From assembly GCA_937916135.1 (NCBI GenBank), contig CALFTQ010000088.1:1-20173 (forward strand): a stretch of DNA of 20,173 bases. Direction: 5' to 3'. This document shows positions 14,596 through 20,173 of the stretch, one piece after another. Position 1 is the first letter of the stretch, and every line of letters begins with the position of its first letter. The stretch comes from an uncultured Verrucomicrobiales bacterium (lineage in GTDB: Bacteria; Verrucomicrobiota; Verrucomicrobiia; Verrucomicrobiales; Akkermansiaceae). The notes below the pieces were generated by a model. It was given only the letters and a program-made list of their open reading frames with translations. It was not told where the DNA came from and made no database searches. A program made the position numbers and the translations under genes.

Positions 14596-15477
14596 ATGAC
14601 TTCTCTTTCTGACCTAGGTGAAAATGCCATTGTCGACCGCTTACTTTCTCACATCCCGGTAAATGATACGCTGATTATCGGGCCGGGAGATGATTGCGCA
14701 GTCGTGGCTCGAAACAATGAATGGGACACACTACTCAAAACTGATGTAGTCGTTGAGAATCTCCACTTCACACCGGATACCGCACCTGAACGCATAGGGC
14801 GCAAGGCCCTGGCACGCGCAGTTTCCGACATCGCCGCCATGGGCGGCATACCGGAGCACGCGCTTATCACTGTGCTGTGCCACCATTCGCGCCCGGTCGA
14901 GCTGCTGGAAGGTATCTACCGAGGGCTGAATGAACTCGCCTCCCGGTTCGGTATTTCCCTGGCCGGGGGCGAAACGTCGGGGCTTCCGGTCGATGGACTG
15001 GTCATCAATGTGTGCCTCACGGGCCGTGTAGAGCGAAACCAGGCCGTTCTACGCTCCGGTGGCGCACCAGGAGACCTGCTCTTCGTCTCAGGCGTGCTGG
15101 GCGGCTCCTTCCCCTCAGAATGGCATCTGGACTTCGAACCACGCGTAGAACTCGCCAGAGGGCTCCTGAAGGCCGGTATCCGCCCCTCCGCCATGATGGA
15201 CCTCTCCGATGGTCTTGGCAGCGATTTACCACGCCTCGCGGCGGCCTCGGGTTGCGGTTTTGAAATCGATTGGCAGGCGCTCCCGTGCCGTCCCGGATTT
15301 TCGCCCGCAGATGCTGTTTCACACGGTGAAGACTACGAGCTTCTCCTCTCGCTCTCTCCCGGTCACGCGCAAACTCTCGCAACCACTGCATTTGCTAATG
15401 ACTTGCGATGCATCGGCCATTTTACCGCCAATCATGCTTCTGAAATCACCTCCGGTTGGCAGCACTTTTGCAGCTAA
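14596..15477 (+). CDS. thiL: Thiamine-monophosphate kinase
   Basis: This 293-residue cytoplasmic enzyme phosphorylates thiamine monophosphate to thiamine diphosphate with ATP. GPGDDCAVV (29-37) and KTDVVVENLHF (48-58) form the N-terminal metal and substrate site. AVSDIAAMGG (75-84), AGGETSG (123-129), MDLSDGLGSD (201-210) and HGEDYELL (243-250) are the remaining conserved ThiL motifs. It is somewhat shorter than the roughly 325 residues of E. coli ThiL, mostly at the C-terminus. It is the last gene of the run that starts at 6041, four bases after the CPBP protease stop. No TPP riboswitch is seen, and no clear terminator follows. Confidence 0.95.
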   Translation: MTSLSDLGENAIVDRLLSHIPVNDTLIIGPGDDCAVVARNNEWDTLLKTDVVVENLHFTPDTAPERIGRKALARAVSDIAAMGGIPEHALITVLCHHSRPVELLEGIYRGLNELASRFGISLAGGETSGLPVDGLVINVCLTGRVERNQAVLRSGGAPGDLLFVSGVLGGSFPSEWHLDFEPRVELARGLLKAGIRPSAMMDLSDGLGSDLPRLAAASGCGFEIDWQALPCRPGFSPADAVSHGEDYELLLSLSPGHAQTLATTAFANDLRCIGHFTANHASEITSGWQHFCS

Positions 15478-15658
15478 TTACCTTGTTTCAAGCTGTTAAA
15501 GATACTTCTTCCAGCCTTTATTTCATGTATCATAATTAAATATTTCAATGCATGTATGTTGTTGTAGTTCTGCCGCTTATACATTTTAGACACCAACGTT
15601 CTACAATTCCTGCAAAAGATTAAATGCAGCAACGCAAAAATATCAGGAAAAGTTAAGT

Positions 15659-15688
15659 TTGTGAGAGTGTACAGACAAAAAATAATTT
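15659..15688 (+). promoter_or_regulatory. Weak candidate dnaA promoter
   Basis: TTGTGA (15659-15664) and TAATTT (15683-15688) are separated by 18 bases. Transcription would start at about 15695, at the base of the stem-loop, leaving a leader of about 155 bases. The match is modest and other placements are possible in this AT-rich stretch. Confidence 0.25.
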
Positions 15689-15693
15689 TTCGT

Positions 15694-15723
15694 GTGGAAC
15701 GCGCATGGAACACCGCTTTCCAC
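15694..15723 (+). promoter_or_regulatory. Stem-loop in the dnaA upstream region
   Basis: GTGGAACGCG (15694-15703) pairs with CGCTTTCCAC (15714-15723) at 9 of 10 positions around a ten-base loop. No T-run follows, so it is not a terminator. It may be an RNA leader structure of the dnaA message or an inverted protein-binding site. Confidence 0.4.
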
Positions 15724-15849
15724 GCAGAACGCATGACCGCATGCGGAAAAAAAACTTTTTCTGAACCCCGGCTCGTGGCATATTGCACCCCGCCACCCTC
15801 CGAGGGGGGGCAAAACTGAAAACTACGAAACGAGACGGAAACAGAAACG

Positions 15850-17253
15850 ATGGAGAAAAAGCGAAAGGAGAATGAGACCATCTGGGCACATATCGTGAAG
15901 GATATGTGCACCCAGGGTCAGGCGGGGGGATATGCTGGCGATTTTGTTTCCAGACTGAGCCTGATTGAAGACACCGGCAAGAAACTCATCATTGAGTATC
16001 CGGCAGACATGCCATTCATCTGGCTGGAGGTGAACTACAGCGAAAGCATCGCCCATTCAGCATCTCGTGTACTCAATGGTGCACGCGAGCTGGAATTCAT
16101 AGAAGCGGGCAGCAAGCCCGAGGAAAAAATCGTGGAGGCCAGACCTGTTCCCATGGCCGAGGTCAAGGAAGCCCTGAAGCCCCGAACTCAGACCAGGCAA
16201 GCGCGCAGCACCGCGGCTGGTAAAATTCAGACCCACCTGAATAAGGAATATACGTTCGACAACTATGTGGTCGGGGCAAATAACCAGATTGCCTATGCAG
16301 CGGCCCAGGCATTGGTCAACCAGCAGGAACGCATCTTTAACCCCCTCTTCATCTATGGCAACTCAGGTATGGGTAAAACGCACCTGATGCATGCCATAGG
16401 TAATGCGCTCCGCGCAAACAGGGAGAATATTCGCGTGCTGTATGTAACCAGCGAACAATTCACCAATGCATATATCGAAGCTATTCGCAAGCGCGGCGAC
16501 GCACTGGAATTGTTCCGAAAGAAATTCCGCAGGGTGGATGTTTTGCTCATCGATGATGTGCAGTTCATGGCGCGTGCCGACCGCACACAGGAAGAGTTCT
16601 TCCACACCTTCAACGCCCTCTTCGAAAGTGGCAAGCAAATTGTGCTCTCAGCAGATTGCCCGGCGGCGCACATCACCAAGATGGATGACCGACTCAAGAC
16701 CCGCTTTTCCCAAGGCATGACGGTGGAGCTCACGGCCCCCTGTTACGAGATGCGCATGGCAATTCTTCGCCAGAAGATGCAAAGCTGGAAACACAATCTG
16801 CTCACGGACGAAGTGATAGAGTTCCTTGCTCGCAACATCACTCAATCCGTGCGGACGCTTGAAGGAGCCCTGGTTCGCACCAGCACAATAGCCACAATCA
16901 GCAACTGTTGCCCCTCCATCGCATCTCTGCGCGCCACTCTGTCTGACCTCATGGCGCAGAAGACCAGCGCCGGAGCCACCATTGCTGATATCAAGCAGGC
17001 TGTGGCAAATGAGTTCGGGCTTCGGCTGGAAGACCTCGACAGCCGTCGCCGCATTGCAAGTATCGCACATCCTCGCCAACTTGCGATGTATCTGGCTCGT
17101 CAGCTTACTTCATGCTCTCTCCAGGACATAGGAGCGGCGTTCAGTCGGGATCATTCCACTGTACTTCACGCAATGTGCACAGTGGAAGAGAAACTCAAGA
17201 CAAATCCTGAATTCAACGAAATTGCCAAGCGCATCAAGGAGACATTATCCTGA
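15850..17253 (+). CDS. dnaA: Chromosomal replication initiator DnaA
   Basis: This 467-residue protein is the AAA+ initiator that binds the origin and opens the duplex. Residues 1-125 form a divergent domain I plus linker. The AAA+ core begins near YTFDNYVVGANNQIA (134-148), with Walker A GNSGMGKT (170-177), Walker B VLLIDDVQF (231-239), and RLKTRF (281-286) with the predicted arginine finger. The C-terminal domain IV contains the DNA-binding signature FSRDHSTVLHA (431-441); S432 replaces the common glycine of GRDHTTVxHA. No strong Shine-Dalgarno sequence precedes the ATG. It is flanked by thiL and an rrf2-type gene, not by dnaN and recF, so synteny gives no origin support. Confidence 0.95.
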   Translation: MEKKRKENETIWAHIVKDMCTQGQAGGYAGDFVSRLSLIEDTGKKLIIEYPADMPFIWLEVNYSESIAHSASRVLNGARELEFIEAGSKPEEKIVEARPVPMAEVKEALKPRTQTRQARSTAAGKIQTHLNKEYTFDNYVVGANNQIAYAAAQALVNQQERIFNPLFIYGNSGMGKTHLMHAIGNALRANRENIRVLYVTSEQFTNAYIEAIRKRGDALELFRKKFRRVDVLLIDDVQFMARADRTQEEFFHTFNALFESGKQIVLSADCPAAHITKMDDRLKTRFSQGMTVELTAPCYEMRMAILRQKMQSWKHNLLTDEVIEFLARNITQSVRTLEGALVRTSTIATISNCCPSIASLRATLSDLMAQKTSAGATIADIKQAVANEFGLRLEDLDSRRRIASIAHPRQLAMYLARQLTSCSLQDIGAAFSRDHSTVLHAMCTVEEKLKTNPEFNEIAKRIKETLS

Positions 17254-17289
17254 TTCCACCTTTTTCCTACAAGAAAAGTATCTTTTCTC

Positions 17290-17319
17290 TTGACCTGGGA
17301 CGTGTTGTTATTTTATAAT
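17290..17319 (+). promoter_or_regulatory. Sigma70-type promoter of the rrf2-GH110 unit
   Basis: TTGACC (17290-17295) and a perfect TATAAT (17314-17319) are 18 bases apart. The predicted start near 17326 leaves a leader of only 7-10 bases before the rrf2 ATG codons at 17333 and 17336, so the message is close to leaderless. Just upstream, AGAAAAG (17272-17278) and CTTTTCT (17282-17288) form a small dyad with no T-run. Confidence 0.7.
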
Positions 17320-17330
17320 AACAGCACGTC
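17299..17330. promoter_or_regulatory. 32-bp near-perfect dyad operator overlapping the rrf2 -10 box
   Basis: GACGTGTTGTTATT (17299-17312) and AATAACAGCACGTC (17317-17330) are inverted repeats matching at 13 of 14 positions, separated by TTAT. The dyad covers the -10 box and the predicted transcription start. Rrf2 regulators bind such long dyads as dimers, and this placement predicts autorepression of rrf2 and control of the GH110 gene. Confidence 0.65.
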
Positions 17331-17335
17331 ATATG

Positions 17336-17755
17336 ATGAGGATATCAACAAAAGGGCGTTACGCCCTTCGCATTATGCTGGATCTGGCTCAGAATGGTGA
17401 GGAGGGCCCCGTTGCTCTGCGCGAAATTTCTGAACGTCAGAATATCACGCTCAAGTACATGGAAAGCATCATGGCACTGCTTCTGCGCGACAATCTGGTT
17501 CAGAGTCTTCGCGGTAAGGCCGGCGGCTACATGCTCACCCGCAAGCCCGCGGAATATCCGCTATATGAGATACTCAGCACCGCTGAGGGGGGGCTGGCAC
17601 CGGTGCACTGCCTTTCCATGGATGAGAATGAATGCCCGCTGCATGATACCTGCCTCACCATTCCGGTGTGGGTCGGGCTGCACAACGCAATCAAGGACTA
17701 CCTCTCCGGGATTTCTCTGGAAGAATTGAAAAACCAGGGCGTCACCTGTTTGTAA
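17336..17755 (+). CDS. Rrf2-family transcriptional regulator with three conserved cysteines
   Basis: This 139-residue winged-helix regulator starts with the classic Rrf2 N-terminus MRISTKGRYALR; the ATG at 17336 is preferred over the one at 17333 for that reason. ISERQNITLKYMESIM is the recognition-helix region, and RGKAGGYML is the wing. Cysteines C92, C100 and C106 lie in the region that holds the iron-sulfur ligands of IscR and NsrR, so it may sense iron-sulfur state, oxygen or nitric oxide. The spacing here, C-x7-C-x5-C, differs from the IscR spacing (C-x5-C-x5-C). It has its own promoter with a dyad operator and sits one base upstream of the glycosidase gene. Confidence 0.92.
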   Translation: MRISTKGRYALRIMLDLAQNGEEGPVALREISERQNITLKYMESIMALLLRDNLVQSLRGKAGGYMLTRKPAEYPLYEILSTAEGGLAPVHCLSMDENECPLHDTCLTIPVWVGLHNAIKDYLSGISLEELKNQGVTCL

Positions 17756-17756
17756 T

Positions 17757-19490
17757 ATGGGAATCCCTGACATCCCCTTTTTTGCAGCAAGTGCCATAGT
17801 ATCCGCTATGGCACTTAGTTCTGTTACGGCCATGGAACTGAACGCATCGGACTACGGCGTACACCCCGGTGGCAAGGACTGCGGCGCGGCAGTGCGGCTG
17901 CTGATAAATGATGCACGCACCAAGGGCGCGAGCCGCATCAACTTTGCACCCGGTGAATACCATTTCCACCGCAGCAGTGCCCAGCCCATGCAGATGTTCA
18001 TCTCCAACCACGACCAGCAGGCGGTGCATCCGGTAGCCCTGCCGCTGGTGGGGTTGAAAGATGTGCAGCTCTGCGGCAATGGAGCGAAGTTCATTTTCCA
18101 CGGCATGATGCTGCCGGTCGTCCTCATGGATAGCGAAGATGTCACCGTGAATGATATCAGCATCGACTTTGCGGAACCATTTTCTGCCGAAGGCCGCATC
18201 ATCGAAATGAAGGATGGGCACACCACGCTGCAGATGAGCCAGGCCAGCCGCTACACTGTGGAAAACGGCAAATTTCTCCTTACCAATAATGGCCGCAAGG
18301 ATAACATTCACTGCATTCTCGCCTTCGAGCAGGATGGCCGCATGGTGCCCACTGGCCGCAGTGGCGACATGGCCTGGTATGCCAGGGCTGAGAAACTCAC
18401 CGGCAACCGGGTGAGGTTTGCAGAGGATGCCGCGGCCAAGGGGCTTTCCGTCGGGCAGACTCTGGTGCTGCGCAGCTACTTCCGCCCGCATCCCGGCATG
18501 CTGCTTTACCGCGCCAAGGATACCACGCTGAACAACGTGGTCTTCCACGACAGCCAGGGTATGGCCCTCATTGCCCAGCGCAGCGAGAATATCACCATCC
18601 GCGGCGGCGGTTGCCTGCGTGCAGCTGGCCGCATGCACACCACAGCGGCCGATGCCACCCACTTCTCCAACTGCCGCGGCCACATCAGCGTACAGGGAGC
18701 TACTTACGAGGCCATGATGGACGACGCCATCAACGTGCATGCCACCTGCCTGGGCATCACCAAGGTGGAGTCCCCGCGCACCTTCATCGCCCGCTACATG
18801 CACGGCCAGGCCTACGGCTTTGAAGTGGTGACTCCCGGCGAGAAGCTGGGCTTCATCCACGGCCCGACCCTGGAAGTGGACGAAAAGCAGATTGAGGTGG
18901 ATTCCGTGGAAATCATCGACCCGCGCCACGTGCGCGTGACGCTCGCGGAGGACCTGCCCGCCGGCATAGGCGAGGGGGATGCCATTGAAAATGCCGACTG
19001 GCACCCCAGCGTGGATTTCAGCCACAACCTCATCCGCCACAACCGCGCCCGCGGTGCCCTCTTCACCACGCCGGAACAGGTGCGGGTCATCGGCAACCAC
19101 TTCGACCACACCCACGGCTCGGCCATTCTCCTGGCCGGTGATGCACAGGGCTGGTACGAAAGCGGCGCCTGCAAGGATGTGCTTATCAAGGGCAACACCT
19201 TCCGCCACGGGCTCACCGCGCTCTACCAGTTCACCGATGCCCTCATCTCCATCTGCCCGGAGGTGCGCCAGCCCGACAATCAGAAGCAGCGCTATCATAC
19301 CAACGTCCGCATCGTGGATAATGAGTTCATCACCCACCGTGTCCCCCTGCTCTCTGCCATCTCTGCGGATGATGTCACCTTCTCCGGAAACACCATCGAA
19401 CGAAACGACATCTACCCCGCCATCAAGGGCGGTGTTCCCTACAACATCCGCCACTCCGGCAGCGATTTCGAGCTCCAACCTGTGGAATAA
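17757..19490 (+). CDS. GH110-type exo-alpha-1,3-galactosidase, secreted
   Basis: This 577-residue protein resembles glycoside hydrolase family 110, which removes alpha-1,3-linked galactose from blood group B antigen or linear alpha-Gal epitopes. It is a right-handed parallel beta-helix protein, and repeated short strands with NVVF, NITIRGGG and VLIKGNTF motifs fit that fold. A likely signal peptide (hydrophobic about 8-25, cleavage near VTA-ME) directs export, although its n-region has no basic residue. D299 in ADATHFSN and the pair D322/D323 in MMDDAINVH have the same spacing as the catalytic aspartates I recall for a characterised GH110 enzyme (D321, D344, D345). The ATG at 17757 is the only start in frame after an upstream stop. 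One base separates it from the rrf2 stop. The substrate is inferred from the family. Confidence 0.88.
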   Translation: MGIPDIPFFAASAIVSAMALSSVTAMELNASDYGVHPGGKDCGAAVRLLINDARTKGASRINFAPGEYHFHRSSAQPMQMFISNHDQQAVHPVALPLVGLKDVQLCGNGAKFIFHGMMLPVVLMDSEDVTVNDISIDFAEPFSAEGRIIEMKDGHTTLQMSQASRYTVENGKFLLTNNGRKDNIHCILAFEQDGRMVPTGRSGDMAWYARAEKLTGNRVRFAEDAAAKGLSVGQTLVLRSYFRPHPGMLLYRAKDTTLNNVVFHDSQGMALIAQRSENITIRGGGCLRAAGRMHTTAADATHFSNCRGHISVQGATYEAMMDDAINVHATCLGITKVESPRTFIARYMHGQAYGFEVVTPGEKLGFIHGPTLEVDEKQIEVDSVEIIDPRHVRVTLAEDLPAGIGEGDAIENADWHPSVDFSHNLIRHNRARGALFTTPEQVRVIGNHFDHTHGSAILLAGDAQGWYESGACKDVLIKGNTFRHGLTALYQFTDALISICPEVRQPDNQKQRYHTNVRIVDNEFITHRVPLLSAISADDVTFSGNTIERNDIYPAIKGGVPYNIRHSGSDFELQPVE

Positions 19491-19498
19491 GGGATGAA

Positions 19499-19627
19499 GT
19501 GGCTCAGCGGCATCTGGCGCTGCTGCCGCTGGGCATCGGCTATGCCTATGCACGCAAGGAGGCGGATTTCATCCTGCTGATTCTCTATTTCCTCGCTTTG
19601 ATTCCCGCTGTCCTCTTTTCAGCCTGA
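19499..19627 (+). CDS. Possible small membrane protein (42 residues, GTG start)
   Basis: An open frame from GTG at 19499 to TGA at 19625 encodes a 42-residue peptide with hydrophobic stretches LALLPLGIGYAYA and FILLILYFLALIPAVLFSA separated by RKEAD, consistent with two short membrane segments. It lies nine bases after the GH110 stop and ends three bases before the next ATG. In another frame, an ATG at 19494 gives only a short cysteine- and arginine-rich peptide. The frame is open upstream into GH110, so the start is uncertain, and it could be a remnant of a longer gene. No family is recognised. Confidence 0.4.
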   Translation: MAQRHLALLPLGIGYAYARKEADFILLILYFLALIPAVLFSA

Positions 19628-19630
19628 GCT

Positions 19631-20122
19631 ATGATACTTTTCCTGTTATCTGCAGTTACGATTCCGGTCTTCGCCATTGCCTTTTTCTGCCTGTTGCCGG
19701 CCTATATCTTCAACCGACAGGGAGTGCGGGAAACACTGCTCCTGCTCGAAGATGGATGCCCCCGCTGGCTATGCCTCGCAGGCTATGCGCTGATATTCCT
19801 GGAGTTCACCCTCAACTCACTTATCCAGACCGCAATGGCTGTCGTCCAGTTGTTTCATGACGAGGAACGCAGTATCTTCGGCGGCATCTTCTGTTTTGCA
19901 TCGGCGCTCATGTCGCTCTGGACTGCCGTGTTGAGCCGGCGTGCCTTCTGGCGGAAATGGAAGAACCGCCCCATTCACCACCGCATCCGCAGTCTGCTTT
20001 CCACCCTGCTCATCGGCACAGCCCTGCTGTTTTTCTATGGGAGCAGCTATTCAGTCAACCTTCTTTTCGTAACCATTCCCTGCCTGGTCATCTGGTGCAT
20101 CCTGCGATTCCGGGCACAATAA
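19631..20122 (+). CDS. Unknown integral membrane protein
   Basis: I do not recognise a family for this 163-residue protein. It has about four predicted membrane helices: residues 2-26, 47-72, 82-101 and 122-157 (the last possibly two helices). Charged loops between them are rich in arginine and histidine (WRKWKNRPIHHRIRS). No Shine-Dalgarno sequence is visible. It follows the small open frame by three bases and may belong to the rrf2-GH110 transcript, since no promoter was found between 19490 and 19630. Two hairpins follow its stop. Confidence 0.7.
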   Translation: MILFLLSAVTIPVFAIAFFCLLPAYIFNRQGVRETLLLLEDGCPRWLCLAGYALIFLEFTLNSLIQTAMAVVQLFHDEERSIFGGIFCFASALMSLWTAVLSRRAFWRKWKNRPIHHRIRSLLSTLLIGTALLFFYGSSYSVNLLFVTIPCLVIWCILRFRAQ

Positions 20123-20132
20123 ATTGGAATTT

Positions 20133-20156
20133 GGCTCTGGCGCGTGCGCCGGAGCC
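20133..20156 (+). terminator. Hairpin after the membrane protein gene, possible terminator
   Basis: GGCTCTGGCGC (20133-20143) pairs with GCGCCGGAGCC (20146-20156), 11 pairs including one G-T, around a two-base loop. No T-run follows within the window, so termination is uncertain. A second perfect hairpin, GGCAC/GTGCC with loop GTA (20161-20173), sits at the window edge. Confidence 0.45.
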
Positions 20157-20173
20157 ATGCGGCACGTAGTGCC

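Larger units (their letters stand above)
15478..15849 (+). other. AT-rich intergenic region upstream of dnaA (possible leader/origin region)
   Basis: This 372-base gap has no credible gene. The first part (about 15510-15560) is very AT-rich and carries CATGTAT twice, at 15524 and 15551. TTATACATT (15577-15585) matches 7 of 9 positions of the DnaA box TTATNCACA; no full consensus box was found. A possible promoter (15659-15688), a stem-loop (15694-15723), the perfect palindrome CCGCATGCGG (15737-15746) and a C-rich/G-rich pair (CCCT, AGGG, near 15796-15806) follow. The last 40 bases are purine-rich. This fits a dnaA leader and could contain part of an origin, but the box evidence is too weak to call oriC. 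Confidence 0.45.

Noticed and set aside
15478..15849. Calling a defined oriC with DnaA boxes
   Set aside because: No TTATNCACA consensus box was found on either strand; only a 7-of-9 match. dnaN and recF are not adjacent.
15474..15911. 145-codon minus-strand frame covering the dnaA upstream gap
   Set aside because: It overlaps the start of dnaA, contains long Phe/Ser runs from A-rich DNA, and has no ribosome binding site or known motif.
17272..17288. AGAAAAG/CTTTTCT dyad as a dnaA terminator
   Set aside because: The stem is AT-rich, the loop is three bases, and no T-run follows. It lies directly before the rrf2 -35 box.
17742..19553. 603-codon open frame antisense to GH110
   Set aside because: It is the complement of a GC-rich coding gene with strong codon bias. 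Its translation is low-complexity (His/Val/Ala-rich) and has no recognisable motif.

Overview
The window looks like chromosomal DNA of a gut-associated member of the Verrucomicrobiota, probably Akkermansia or a close relative. This is inference. It rests on a GH110-type alpha-1,3-galactosidase, a divergent DnaA of about 467 residues, mostly GC-rich coding DNA, sigma70-like promoters, and many genes with no Shine-Dalgarno sequence or almost no leader. No rRNA, tRNA, CRISPR array or insertion sequence was recognised.

Layout. Positions 1-75 hold a small hairpin inside a short open frame cut by the window edge. Positions 72-1567 (minus) are two overlapping pseudouridine synthases, RluA-type and RsuA-type. 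Positions 1710-3083 (plus) encode a codon-biased TPR protein closed by a strong terminator. Positions 3157-4382 (plus) are a promoter, a small nitroreductase and a secreted thioredoxin-like protein, ending at a terminator shared with the convergent panC-lolD pair (4401-5905, minus). From a divergent promoter region (5906-6040) a compact seven-gene run goes to 15477.

That run is the most interesting part. It starts with a multidomain GTPase (FHA-like, GYF_2-like, zinc ribbon, P-loop GTPase). Next come a 934-residue protein whose N-terminus resembles GTPase-associated protein 1 (GAP1), and a 706-residue unrecognised protein. The last two each have one predicted membrane helix and a large C-terminal part. 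It continues with a YfcE-type phosphodiesterase, a 4'-phosphopantetheinyl transferase, a CPBP membrane protease and ThiL. The first three genes look like a membrane-anchored version of the GTPase/GAP1 systems proposed from comparative genomics to act in bacterial conflict or signalling.

A 372-base AT-rich gap with a stem-loop precedes dnaA (15850-17253). An Rrf2 regulator follows, with a near-perfect 32-base dyad over its -10 box. One base separates it from the GH110 glycosidase gene, so a possibly iron-sulfur-sensing regulator and a glycan-degrading enzyme probably share a transcript. The window ends with two small membrane-protein genes and two hairpins.
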